DNA of 64,000 nt. Origin: Bacillota bacterium (GTDB lineage Bacteria; Bacillota; Clostridia; Lachnospirales; Lachnospiraceae). The stretch is from contig JAEYFP010000016.1 in assembly GCA_023402845.1 (NCBI GenBank), forward strand, positions 248,001 through 312,000. The letters are read 5' to 3'. Positions 45,002-53,898 of this stretch are shown one piece after another. Below the pieces are notes generated by a model. The model was not told the DNA's origin. It searched no databases and was given only the letters and a program-made list of their open reading frames with translations. Numbering within the stretch: the first letter of the stretch is position 1; every line of letters begins with the position of its first letter. Both the position numbers and the translations under genes were made by a program.

Positions 45002-45415
45002 ACACAGATGGAACAGGGATACGATACCGTCATCGGAGAAGGCGGCTCCACGCTGTCCGGCGGGGAACGGCAAAGAATTTCTATTGCCCGTGCTCTTTTG
45101 AAAAACGCTTCTATTGTTTTGCTCGATGAAACCACTTCAAATCTTGATGCCGATAACATTCTCGTCCTTGATAAAGGAACAATACATCGTGGAACAGCAC
45201 AAATTATTGGTGTGTCCAATATAGGCGAAGCATGTATGATAGCTAAGGATTTATATGAAAAGGGCATAGATTGCATTGAACTTTGCGGGGCATTTGGAAA
45301 AGAAGGCACGAAAAAAATAATAAATGCGACACAAAACAAAATTCCAACTGGATATGTAACCCATTTGCCGGAGCAGGAGGAAGTGTATCAATCAGCATTT
45401 AAAAAAGGCAACTAG
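45002..45415 (+). pseudogene. Chimeric fragment: ABC ATPase piece joined to DUF6506 tail
   Basis: On the plus strand MEQGYDTVIGEGGSTLSGGERQ up to LLDETTSNLDADN is an exporter ATPase fragment. It skips to the ATPase end (NILVLDKGTIHR). From about 45183 the frame continues GTAQIIGVSNIGEACMIAKDL...IELCGAFGKEGTKKI, which resembles the C-terminal half of DUF6506 proteins. The two unrelated pieces are joined in frame. It stands head to head with the minus-strand ABC fragment. Confidence 0.75.
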
Positions 45416-45478
45416 ACTTCGCTTTATCCGTTCATCATTGTACTTTTAATATAAATCCTTTGATGAGTATTTGCGGCC

Positions 45479-46948
45479 TTATGCCGGAACAGTAAAAAGG
45501 CCAAACAGTTCTCGTATCTTTCCCTCATTTTCCGCCGTAACGAGCAGATCATCAGACAGACTGCCTTCATCAAAGCACACAATCCGGGTACAGACCCGGC
45601 AGACCAGTTCATAATCATGAGTCACAACAAACACGATGGCGCCCCGCTCCGCCAACTGCTCCATCAAGGTCGCCACCCGGATCATACTATCGTAATCGAG
45701 ACCGCTGGTCGGCTCATCAAACACCAAAATGTCCTTGCCGCACACCATACTTACCGCCACGGCCAGCCGCTGTTTCTGCCCGCCGGACAAGGTGTTTGGG
45801 TGCTTCTCCCGGAAAGAGGCGAGGTCCAGAGCCTCCAGTGTCCTGTCCGCCAGCGCAGCATCCGGATTCTTGATACCGAATACACATTCTTTTTCCACAC
45901 TTTCCGCAAACAACTGATATCCCACATCTTGCATGACAAGATAAGAGCTTTTTCGGCGCTCCTTGTCATCAAGCGCCTTTCCTTCCAAAGCAAACTCCCC
46001 CTCGCAACCCTTGTGCAGGCCGCAGAGAGCCCGGGAAAAGGTAGTTTTGCCGGTTCCGTTGTGCCCCGCCACGGCGATGATCTCTCCGCGGGCTGCCTGC
46101 AGGCAGATATTTTCCAGCACTGTTTTTTTCCGGTAGCATAGCTTTACATTTTTCAGCTCCAGCATTGGTGCCTGTACGCATTCCATACGTTTTTGCGGGC
46201 GGAGCCGCTGCAGATCTACAGCACGCAGACCCATGGAAGCACGTTGCTCCTGTGGAAGCGCGGCCAGTTCCTTAGGCGTATAGATTCCCTTGATCCGCCC
46301 CTGCTCCAGATAGATGATTTTGTCCGCCAGCTCCATGAGGTAGTACAGCCGATGTTCCGCAATCAGGATGGTTTTGCCTTGTCCCTTGATGAGCTTTAGG
46401 TGCTCCTTGAGCGCATGAATGGAGTCCATATCCAGATTGGAGGAGGGCTCATCCAGCAAATAGACATCCGGATTCATGGCATAGACGGAGGCGAAAGCGA
46501 TTTTCTGTTTTTCTCCCCCGGAAAGAGCAAAGATACTCTTTCCCCGCAGTGCCTCAATGTTCAGCTCCCGGGCAGTCTGTTCTACCCGCCGTACCAATTC
46601 CGCCGGCGGAAGTGCCCGGTTTTCCATGCCAAAAGCGATTTCACTGTCGGTATCCACGTTGAAAAACTGTGTGCGCGGATTTTGAAATACCGATCCGACA
46701 CGTTCCGCCAGACGATACATAGGGATCTCCGAACAGTCCTGCCCTTCCAAATACACCGCACCATCTCCCTCGCCTGAAAAGAAGCTTGGAATCAGGCCGT
46801 TGACCAGCCGTAGCATGGTAGTTTTCCCACAGCCGCTGCGGCCGCAGAAAAGCACGCACTCACCCCGGGAAATGCTGAGGTTTATATGCCGCAGCCCATC
46901 GGATTTTTGCTCGGGATAATTGAAGGAAACATCCTTCCATTCGATCAT
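45479..46948 (-). CDS. ECF transporter ATPase, two fused ABC domains
   Basis: The protein is 489 residues from the ATG at 46948, which follows AAGGAGG; an earlier in-frame start lies before that site. Cassette one has GRSGCGKTT, FALSGGEKQKIAFAS and LLDEPSSNLD; cassette two has GHNGTGKTT, TLSGGQKQRLAVAVS and VFDEPTSGLD. It is thus EcfA1 and EcfA2 in one chain, like YkoD. It is the last gene of the operon S component - EcfT - EcfA, and powers uptake of the small molecule bound by the MptD-like subunit. Confidence 0.93.
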   Translation of the reverse strand: MIEWKDVSFNYPEQKSDGLRHINLSISRGECVLFCGRSGCGKTTMLRLVNGLIPSFFSGEGDGAVYLEGQDCSEIPMYRLAERVGSVFQNPRTQFFNVDTDSEIAFGMENRALPPAELVRRVEQTARELNIEALRGKSIFALSGGEKQKIAFASVYAMNPDVYLLDEPSSNLDMDSIHALKEHLKLIKGQGKTILIAEHRLYYLMELADKIIYLEQGRIKGIYTPKELAALPQEQRASMGLRAVDLQRLRPQKRMECVQAPMLELKNVKLCYRKKTVLENICLQAARGEIIAVAGHNGTGKTTFSRALCGLHKGCEGEFALEGKALDDKERRKSSYLVMQDVGYQLFAESVEKECVFGIKNPDAALADRTLEALDLASFREKHPNTLSGGQKQRLAVAVSMVCGKDILVFDEPTSGLDYDSMIRVATLMEQLAERGAIVFVVTHDYELVCRVCTRIVCFDEGSLSDDLLVTAENEGKIRELFGLFTVPA

Positions 46949-47664
46949 AAAAATACCTCCTTCCAAAACAGTCCTGCCGCAAAATAGGCAGCGAAGCAGA
47001 TGGCAGCAAGCAGATCCGCCGCCCGAAAACGAATTTGCACCAGGCAGGTGCGCGGGCGGGGATTTTCAATGCCACGGGTAACCGAAGCAATGGAGAGTTC
47101 GTCCGCCGCCTTGGAGGCTGTCATCATTAGGGGAACATACACACATTCTACGGTCCTGACCGGGTGGGTTAGAAGTCCCGCAAGGCTCGGGGACACATCC
47201 CGCAGCAGCATGGCATCCTTGATAAAATGCCAGTCTTCCCGAATGGCGGGCATATAGCGCAGCATTACGGCAAAGGGGATCACCAGCCTTTTCGGCGCGT
47301 GGATGCGGCTCATGGCCGAGAGAAACTCGCTGACTTTTGTTGTGGAGATCATAATTCCTGCCAAAAATCCACAGGGATAGACCTTATGAAAGAGACCCAG
47401 AAAAGCCGTCAACGTAGTTTGGAATGACGAGCCATCTGTTTGTATGACGATGAGCGTCAACAGATAAAAAAATACATAAGCGCTAAATCCGATGACGGCC
47501 TTTTTCCACTCACCGCACATTAATGCCATCAAGGCTACCAGCCCCACCAGTCCCAGCTCATACATAAGACTGGGCGCCATAGTGGCGCCCAGTACGGTTA
47601 AAAGCAGCAAAAGAAGTTTAGTCCTCGGGTCAAACCACAGCCCCGCTTTTGTTCTGCCGGTCAT
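46945..47664 (-). CDS. ECF transporter transmembrane subunit EcfT
   Basis: The protein has 239 residues: four to five membrane segments and the coupling region RIHAPKRLVIPFAVMLRYMPAIREDWHFIKDAMLLRD and IASVTRGIE, whose short Arg motifs contact the ATPases. Its stop overlaps the EcfA start, and its own start overlaps the S-component stop, so all three are translationally coupled. Confidence 0.92.
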   Translation of the reverse strand: MTGRTKAGLWFDPRTKLLLLLLTVLGATMAPSLMYELGLVGLVALMALMCGEWKKAVIGFSAYVFFYLLTLIVIQTDGSSFQTTLTAFLGLFHKVYPCGFLAGIMISTTKVSEFLSAMSRIHAPKRLVIPFAVMLRYMPAIREDWHFIKDAMLLRDVSPSLAGLLTHPVRTVECVYVPLMMTASKAADELSIASVTRGIENPRPRTCLVQIRFRAADLLAAICFAAYFAAGLFWKEVFL

Positions 47665-48272
47665 GCGGTGATTCCTGCCTTTTCAAACTGTTTTTTCAGC
47701 AGCCTGCTGCCCACCAAACCGCTGAAGGCGCTGACTGCAATGGTCCCCAACAGGATTATCGGCAGCATCCATCCCTGTGCGGCGCCATTCATGGCATCCA
47801 GATAACTTTGAGCCGTGCCACCACCCAGCATCAGGCTGTTCCACGCGGCAGGATCTGCAAAAAACGCGATATAGGTACCGGTGGCTCCCAGACACAGACA
47901 GATATATGCCGCGATGTTGAGCTTTACACTGCGGTACTTTTTGGTTCCGGCAAGCAGATCGCCCAGAAGGCCGCCCAAAACATATCCCAGATCCATGGCC
48001 CAGTGCATACCGGTGGCAAAGAAAATCAGACCGGCCAAAATGCCGACGATGGAAATGGGTCCGCGCTTGGGCACCTTGGCTGCTAACAGCAGAAAGATAG
48101 GACCCCCCAGCAGTGCACTGCCCAAAGGCATATAAAATGTCAGCAGCGGATTCGGCGCAAAGGGCAGACCACCGATTAATATCGTCACCCAAATGAGTGC
48201 CGCAAAAATACCGGTAGTCACCAAATCTTTGACCGTCAGCCCCTTTTGATTAGAAACTTTTTGATTTACCAT
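47661..48272 (-). CDS. MptD family ECF transporter S component
   Basis: The protein is 203 residues from the ATG at 48272 (GAGGAGG seven bases upstream) with six membrane segments. LTVKDLVTTGIFAALIWVTILIGG is the typical S-component first helix, and FATGMHWAMDLGYVLGGLLGDLLAG a central motif of the MptD group. MptD-type systems beside heterodimeric ABC pairs and AraC regulators are a recurrent set; related ECF systems in lactic acid bacteria and streptococci have been linked to haem uptake. Substrate here is inferred as haem, iron chelate or similar. Confidence 0.88.
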   Translation of the reverse strand: MVNQKVSNQKGLTVKDLVTTGIFAALIWVTILIGGLPFAPNPLLTFYMPLGSALLGGPIFLLLAAKVPKRGPISIVGILAGLIFFATGMHWAMDLGYVLGGLLGDLLAGTKKYRSVKLNIAAYICLCLGATGTYIAFFADPAAWNSLMLGGGTAQSYLDAMNGAAQGWMLPIILLGTIAVSAFSGLVGSRLLKKQFEKAGITA

Positions 48273-48335
48273 GTAGAAACCTCCTCTTATCATTACCTCT
48301 TTCTGTATCTTGAAAAAGATAACACCTATGTTTTA

Positions 48336-48389
48336 GTTAGACATTGCTAACCCAAAATTCATCATACAAAAGATAATGCAGTTTCGCAA
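48336..48389 (-). promoter_or_regulatory. ECF operon promoter with metal-repressor-like box
   Basis: On the minus strand TTGCGA (48389-48384) and TATGAT (48366-48361) are 17 bases apart. About ten bases after the -10 lies GTTAG-N6-CTAAC (48351-48336), covering the likely transcription start. The same box occurs at the same position in the sodA promoter. The half-site recalls DtxR/IdeR-type boxes (TTAGGTTAG). Confidence 0.65.
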
Positions 48390-48449
48390 TCGGAGCACAA
48401 AAGGATCGTCCAAATGTGATAAAAAAGCGTCCGTTTGGAATATACTATT

Positions 48450-50153
48450 CTATCTTAATGTCTGAGATGCCTCCCACATGGCTGCATATTTTCTTCCGGC
48501 GGCGATCAGTTCATCATGAGTGCCGCTCTCCGCCACGCGGCCGCCGTCCAATACCAGAATTTTGTCCGCGTGTTTCACAATAGGCAGGGTATGGGCAACC
48601 ATCACCACGGTCTTATCGGCACTCAGCAGATTTGACACCGCCTTCTTCACCAGCAGTTCGTTTTCGATGTCCAAAGAGGCGGTGGCCTCATCCAGCAAAA
48701 TGATGGGACTATCCTTCAGAATGGCCCTCGCCACGCTGAGCCGCTGACGCTCTCCGCCCGAGAGCCGATTGCCATTTTCACCGATCTCTGTGTCATAGCC
48801 TCGCTCCATCGCCTGAATAAAACCGTCACAGTTGGCAAAACGGCAAGCTTCCTCAATTTCCGCATCAGTGGCAGCCGGCCGGGCATAACGGATGTTATTG
48901 CGAACCGTATCGTTAAAGAGGAATACATCTTGATCTACCAGGCTGATATAAGACAATACCTGCTCGGATGGAGCGTTTGCAATATTACAGCCTCCGATGG
49001 TGACACTCCCGTTCCCGGGTGTGTAGTACTTGGCAATCAAATTGAGTACGGTGGATTTGCCTGCTCCCGAATCGCCCACAACGGCGGTAAGTTTGTGTGC
49101 GGGAATGGTGAAGGCGGCTCCTTGCAGTACCGGCTCTCCCTTCACATAGGAGAAGTCCACGTCCTTAAACTGAATCTCGGTATTCTTGGGTGAGAAAGAA
49201 GTATCTTCGGCCTGTTCCTCCTCTTCCGCAAAGATGCCGCTGATCTTCTTCTTGGAAATCAGCAAATTGCGGTAAGCTGTCAGGTCGATAAACAGGGTCA
49301 GATTCAACTTCGCCACAAAGATGGGCAGCATAATAAGTAAGATCACTGCGGCCGGCTCCAGTACGCCGGAAATCCAACCCTGCACCGACAGTATGATGGC
49401 TGCCGCCAACCCTGCATAACTGCAAAAGACAAAACCAAATCCAATTGGCAGAATTGCCTTTTCATATGCGTAACTGACATTGGAATATTCGCGCATAGCC
49501 TCTGTCACCGATTCATTTTTAGCGCCCACAAGCGCATAGGAGCGCAGTGTCTGACTGCCGGTGAGATACTCGGTAATGGCACTGACATTCTCCTCTCGTG
49601 CCCGGTTTTTTCGGGTGCCATAGATATGCACCTGCCGGATGGACAGAGCCATGGCCGGAATAATCAGCAGCGTAGAGGTCAAAACAACAAGTCCGATGGG
49701 CAGGTACAGGGTACATGTATAGATACCCGTCATAAACAATAGAATGCAATATTTTGTAATATCCGCCGCCTTGTGCGTCAATATCTGCTCATAATCCCCG
49801 ACCTCGCTTGTGGCGGCATTGATGTAAAAGCCGGTGCGGTTTTTGGTGAACAGGCCAAGCGGGATGCGCTTGAGTTTATCCCCAATGGCAATGCGGATAT
49901 TCCGGCTTACATCCGCACCGCCAATCTGGCTGCCGGTATAAGCTGTCATATAGAGGATAAGGCGAAGCGTAAAGAGCAGCAGCAGCATACCGGTGGTCCG
50001 CAATATATCGGAAAACCCGATACTTTGGTCAAAAATCAGGTGCAGCACCTGAAACAGCACCAGAAAATTGCAGCCGCCGAGCAGACCCTCAATCACAACG
50101 CCCGCAATGGAGGCTTTTAGTTTTCCTCCCATTTTAAAAACTTGATAGTTCAT
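48450..50153 (-). CDS. ABC transporter, fused membrane and ATPase domains (second subunit)
   Basis: The protein has 567 residues: six membrane segments in residues 1-310, then an ATPase domain with GDSGAGKST, LSGGERQRLSVARAIL and IILLDEATASLD. It lies directly after a second ABC half-transporter (the genes share one base), so the two likely form a heterodimer. Pairs of this type next to an AraC gene include YbtPQ-like siderophore importers as well as drug exporters. The neighbouring ECF genes favour metal or cofactor import. Confidence 0.92.
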   Translation of the reverse strand: MNYQVFKMGGKLKASIAGVVIEGLLGGCNFLVLFQVLHLIFDQSIGFSDILRTTGMLLLLFTLRLILYMTAYTGSQIGGADVSRNIRIAIGDKLKRIPLGLFTKNRTGFYINAATSEVGDYEQILTHKAADITKYCILLFMTGIYTCTLYLPIGLVVLTSTLLIIPAMALSIRQVHIYGTRKNRAREENVSAITEYLTGSQTLRSYALVGAKNESVTEAMREYSNVSYAYEKAILPIGFGFVFCSYAGLAAAIILSVQGWISGVLEPAAVILLIMLPIFVAKLNLTLFIDLTAYRNLLISKKKISGIFAEEEEQAEDTSFSPKNTEIQFKDVDFSYVKGEPVLQGAAFTIPAHKLTAVVGDSGAGKSTVLNLIAKYYTPGNGSVTIGGCNIANAPSEQVLSYISLVDQDVFLFNDTVRNNIRYARPAATDAEIEEACRFANCDGFIQAMERGYDTEIGENGNRLSGGERQRLSVARAILKDSPIILLDEATASLDIENELLVKKAVSNLLSADKTVVMVAHTLPIVKHADKILVLDGGRVAESGTHDELIAAGRKYAAMWEASQTLR

Positions 50154-51907
50154 TATTCTTCCCCTCCCTTCAGGCTGTAACGGATGCTCCGGGCGGCGTT
50201 GTAATCCCGCCAGGCCCCCGCGAAATAGGGGCTGTTCTTCTGCATATCTTCAAAGCTGCCGATCCGGCTGATGCCTCGGTTTTCTACCACCGCGATACGG
50301 TCACAGCCCTGAACGATGCCCAGCCGATGCGCCACGATAATGACGGTTTTCCCCTGGCAAAGATTTTCAATAGCCCGGTCAATCTCCACCTGGTTTTCCG
50401 GGTCTGCGGCACTGGTTGCCTCATCCAGAATGAGGATAGGCGCATTTTTGAGAATGGCTCTGGCGATGCAGATACGCTGCTTCTGTCCTCCGGAAAAGCG
50501 GGTGCTGTAGCTGCCCACTTTGGTTTCATATCCGTCCCGCAGAGACATGATGAACTCATCAATCTGAGCCTCCCGTGCCGCGGCGCGCACCTCTTCAAGC
50601 GTGGCACGACTGCCCATTGCAATGTTTTCAAACACGCTTCCCCTGGTAAGGAAGCTGCTCTGGAATACCACCGAAATATTCTGCAAAAGCTGTTCGTAGT
50701 CGATATCCTTTACGTCCACGCCACCGATCGCAATACAGCCCTCCGTTACATCATAGAATCGGGAAATGAGCTGCACCAGCGTACTTTTGCCTGCACCGGA
50801 CACTCCTGCAAAGGCGACCCTCTCACCGTGGGCAATGTGCAAGTCCACATGCTTCAGCACCGGTTCTCCCTCTATATAGCAAAAGGACACATCCTGCAGC
50901 TTGATGTCGTGCTGTTTTGGAAAGGACTGACCTTTGCCGAACACCGGAATTTCGAGTATTTCCTTCACCTGATTAACACCATTGAGCACATAGGAAAGAC
51001 TGGATCCCAGCTCTTGCAGCGGCCGGATGTCGGTTAGATACTGCGTTCCCACAAAGGCAAAAAGCAGCAGCACGCCGGCGCTGATAGACCCGTGGACAAA
51101 GAAATACCCGCCCAGAGGAACAAGAAATAAAATACCGCATTCCAGCAACACCACATAGGCAGCGTAAAGGGATCCGGTGGCTTTGGAAATGGCGCCCCAC
51201 ATCTCGTGCTGTGCTTCAATGGCGGAGGAATACTTTTTGAAGGACTGCGCGCCCATGTTATAGGCCTTGATAAGCCGCATGCCATTCACATACTCATGGA
51301 TGGAACCGGACAAATTACCGCTGCTCGCATTGACCTCGGGCATAAACCTGCCGAAACGCTTAAACATAAGAGCCATTACTGCGGCCACAAGGAAGATCGG
51401 CACAATACTGAGCAGAGCCAGCGGCACGTTTACAGTGAGCAGGTAAACAAACATGATGATCGGTCCAAAGAGATAGAGCACCAGCTCCGGTAAGTTATGG
51501 GCCAAAAACAATTCCAGCTTTTCTATGCTCTCGTTCATAACGTACTTGATCTCGCCGGTGCTGCGTTCATTCAAGGCACCCAGCGGCATTTTTGCCATAT
51601 GCTCGGTCACCATACAGCGCACCCGGAACAAGGTGTTGTAGGCCCCACGGTGGGAGGCGAGGGTGGCCGCCAGGTTGCAGCAGACTCTTACAGCCGTGGC
51701 GGCGAGTACGATGGCGGCCCATTTTAAGGCAAAGTCAAGGCTGCAGGTCCCCAGTACAACGGCATCGATAATTTTATAAAATGCAAAATATGGGACAATG
51801 GTACTGAGACTGGATAGCAAAGCCAGAACGATTGAAGCATAGAGATACCGGCGATCTTTTCCTGCCCATTCCAGCAGCAGCGCAAAGCCCTTTTTATCGG
51901 ATTTCAT
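50153..51907 (-). CDS. ABC transporter, fused membrane and ATPase domains (first subunit)
   Basis: The protein has 584 residues with six membrane segments followed by an ATPase domain (GVSGAGKST, FSGGQKQRICIARAIL, ILILDEATSAADPEN). It partners the following half-transporter. The gene is first in its operon and is divergent from the AraC regulator at 52032, with overlapping promoters between them. The direction of transport cannot be told from the sequence. Confidence 0.92.
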   Translation of the reverse strand: MKSDKKGFALLLEWAGKDRRYLYASIVLALLSSLSTIVPYFAFYKIIDAVVLGTCSLDFALKWAAIVLAATAVRVCCNLAATLASHRGAYNTLFRVRCMVTEHMAKMPLGALNERSTGEIKYVMNESIEKLELFLAHNLPELVLYLFGPIIMFVYLLTVNVPLALLSIVPIFLVAAVMALMFKRFGRFMPEVNASSGNLSGSIHEYVNGMRLIKAYNMGAQSFKKYSSAIEAQHEMWGAISKATGSLYAAYVVLLECGILFLVPLGGYFFVHGSISAGVLLLFAFVGTQYLTDIRPLQELGSSLSYVLNGVNQVKEILEIPVFGKGQSFPKQHDIKLQDVSFCYIEGEPVLKHVDLHIAHGERVAFAGVSGAGKSTLVQLISRFYDVTEGCIAIGGVDVKDIDYEQLLQNISVVFQSSFLTRGSVFENIAMGSRATLEEVRAAAREAQIDEFIMSLRDGYETKVGSYSTRFSGGQKQRICIARAILKNAPILILDEATSAADPENQVEIDRAIENLCQGKTVIIVAHRLGIVQGCDRIAVVENRGISRIGSFEDMQKNSPYFAGAWRDYNAARSIRYSLKGGEE

Positions 51908-51939
51908 AGGAAATCCCTCCTTTCATTTGGTTTGACTGT

Positions 51940-51969
51940 ATTGTATATCGGTCGGTTTTCTGGTACAAT
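51940..51969. promoter_or_regulatory. Overlapping face-to-face promoters, ABC operon and AraC gene
   Basis: Plus strand: TTGTAT (51941-51946), 17 bases, TACAAT (51964-51969). Minus strand: TTGTAC (51968-51963), 17 bases, TACAAT (51945-51940). Each -35 lies on the other promoter's -10, so only one polymerase could sit there at a time. Confidence 0.6.
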
Positions 51970-52031
51970 ATCTTTTAACAGAGTCTGTCTTTTTGTAGTA
52001 AAGAAACGTCTGATTGGAACAGGAGAGCTTC

Positions 52032-53042
52032 ATGAAGGAAAAGAAAAGCAGTTACTACCGGAAGTTATTTGAAACGATGCACTTCAAGCCCTGTCCCGTG
52101 CCGGAGGGTTTTCCTGCCGAGGGTGAATGCTGGCAGCTGACAGACGATGGCGGCGGCGGATACTACTGGATCTATGAGGCGGGAGACCGCTATAACATTA
52201 AAATCCACGATTTTTGGTTTCGGGAGGACATGGTAACGGATATGTCTATCCCGGAATGTCTGAGTGTGACTTGGTATGAATCTATTTCCGGGGAGGAGCT
52301 TCATCCCTACCGAAAACTGAACTGCTATGTAGTCAAGAGCTTTCTCGGTGGATATGATCCCTATCGTGCCCTCATCCACCGGGGTGTGCCCATCCGTTCC
52401 ATCGGCATCGAATACCAACCCGCCTATTATGAGGCATATTTAAAGGAGCAGTTCGGCGACCTTTACCAAAGTCCTGCCGATGCCTTTCGGAGTCTGGATG
52501 AGACAGCCGACTTCCCGGAGATGTCTCGGCTGCTGCGGGAACTGTGGCACTACCAAGGGCAGGGTCTTCCCGCCACACTGTACTATGATGCCAAGGCAGC
52601 AGAGGCACTCTCTCTGGTCTTTGAACGGCACCGGAAGCTAAACGGACGCAAGACGGCGCCTATTCCGGAGTCGGACCGGGTCATGCTCCTTAGTCTCTCA
52701 GCTTACATCGGGGACCATTATGCAGATTCCCTTTCCATTGAAATGCTGGCAAAAATCGCCTGTATGGGTACAACCAAGCTCAAACGCTGTTTCAAAATCT
52801 ACTTTGACTGCACTGTGGCCGACTATATCCAGCGGGTGCGCATTGACCAGGCGGAGCATCTGCTGGCCTATACCGACCTGCCGGTAGGAGAGGTGGCAAA
52901 AGCTGTGGGCTATACTGCGGCCGGACATTTCGCTGAGCTGTTCCGTGGTGCTAAGGGTATATTGCCTCTGGAATTCCGGAAAGCTACGTGGGAACGCCAA
53001 GGAACCGCCGCTCCTCACAAAAAACTGAAAGAACAAAAATAA
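52032..53042 (+). CDS. AraC family regulator of the ABC/ECF cluster
   Basis: The protein is 336 residues from the ATG at 52032 (CAGGAGAG upstream); an in-frame TTG at 52014 is less likely. Its N-terminal ~220 residues have no strong motif beyond a Tyr-rich beta region, and the C-terminal AraC HTH pair spans about 225-325 (LSIEMLAKIACMGTTKLKRCFKIYFDCTVADYI, VAKAVGYTAAGHFAELFRGAKGILPLEFR). YbtA-type regulators that bind an iron-siderophore complex have this build and this position beside a half-transporter pair. Confidence 0.9.
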   Translation: MKEKKSSYYRKLFETMHFKPCPVPEGFPAEGECWQLTDDGGGGYYWIYEAGDRYNIKIHDFWFREDMVTDMSIPECLSVTWYESISGEELHPYRKLNCYVVKSFLGGYDPYRALIHRGVPIRSIGIEYQPAYYEAYLKEQFGDLYQSPADAFRSLDETADFPEMSRLLRELWHYQGQGLPATLYYDAKAAEALSLVFERHRKLNGRKTAPIPESDRVMLLSLSAYIGDHYADSLSIEMLAKIACMGTTKLKRCFKIYFDCTVADYIQRVRIDQAEHLLAYTDLPVGEVAKAVGYTAAGHFAELFRGAKGILPLEFRKATWERQGTAAPHKKLKEQK

Positions 53043-53073
53043 GCAACCATTATAATCAAGATGAGGTGACAAA

Positions 53074-53862
53074 ATGGCACGTATATTAATTACCGGGGGC
53101 AGCGGAGGTATTGGTTTTGAACTGGCCCGGTCATTTATTAAAAGGAAGCATGATGTTATTATCAGCGGAGCAAATGAAGAACGGCTGTGTGCCGCTAAAG
53201 AGCAGCTGGAAAAAGAATTTTCATGTACTGTGAATGCGTTCCTTCAGGATCTGAGCCTGCCCGGAGGACCAAAAGCCCTGTACGACCAAGTGAACCAAGC
53301 CGGATTGCGCGTAGACATCTTGGTAAACAACGCCGGTATGGGACTGCTTGACGCGAGTGAACAAATAGATTTTGAAGCCGATGAGAAATTAATGCGCTTG
53401 AATATGATTGCACCGGTGCAGCTATGCAAGCTGTATCTTCCTGAGATGTACCGCAGGGGCAGCGGCAAGATACTTAATCTGTCCTCTGTGGCAGCTTTTC
53501 AGCCGGGTCCGTACCAATCCACCTATTTTGCGAGCAAGGCTTTTGTGCTAAGCTATAGTCGCGCCATTCGCTATGAAGCGAAGAATCGCGGTGTACAGGT
53601 TTGTGTGCTTTGCCCCGGCACTACAAAAACACAATTTTTTATTAAAGAAGGCATCGAAACTCCCCGGATGGCGGTTAGCCCTGAGGCTGTTGCGGAATTC
53701 GCCTGTCGAAAACTGATGCAAAACAAAGCGGTGATTGTGCCCGGCATCATGAACAGACTCTCCCGCATAGTGCCCGCCGGTGTTAAAATTCCCTTTGTCG
53801 CCATAATGAGGGAACTGCGGAAACGATATGCCGCTAAAAACGGTTCGGCAATAAGAGGATGA
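53074..53862 (+). CDS. Short-chain dehydrogenase/reductase
   Basis: The protein has 262 residues with the NAD(P)-binding GGSGGIGFELARS, the NNAGMG motif and the catalytic Ser and Tyr-x-x-x-Lys (LSSVAAF, then YFASKAF). It belongs to the DltE/YqjQ-like short-chain reductases; the substrate is unknown. AGGTGAC precedes the ATG. It starts a run of plus-strand genes with redox and repair functions. Confidence 0.93.
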   Translation: MARILITGGSGGIGFELARSFIKRKHDVIISGANEERLCAAKEQLEKEFSCTVNAFLQDLSLPGGPKALYDQVNQAGLRVDILVNNAGMGLLDASEQIDFEADEKLMRLNMIAPVQLCKLYLPEMYRRGSGKILNLSSVAAFQPGPYQSTYFASKAFVLSYSRAIRYEAKNRGVQVCVLCPGTTKTQFFIKEGIETPRMAVSPEAVAEFACRKLMQNKAVIVPGIMNRLSRIVPAGVKIPFVAIMRELRKRYAAKNGSAIRG

Positions 53863-53898
53863 TAATAACAAGGAAACCGAAATTAGGAGGAATTTTAT

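Noticed and set aside
44995..45073. The N-terminal part of the minus-strand frame at 44381-45073 (MPFPAGQRGAAFSDD...).
   Set aside because: This stretch is the antisense of the plus-strand LSGGERQ fragment; the real minus-strand remnant ends near 45000.
34479..45415. An intact integrative element bounded by direct repeats of the tRNA 3' end.
   Set aside because: I found no second copy of the tRNA end and no integrase, so only decayed remains can be claimed.
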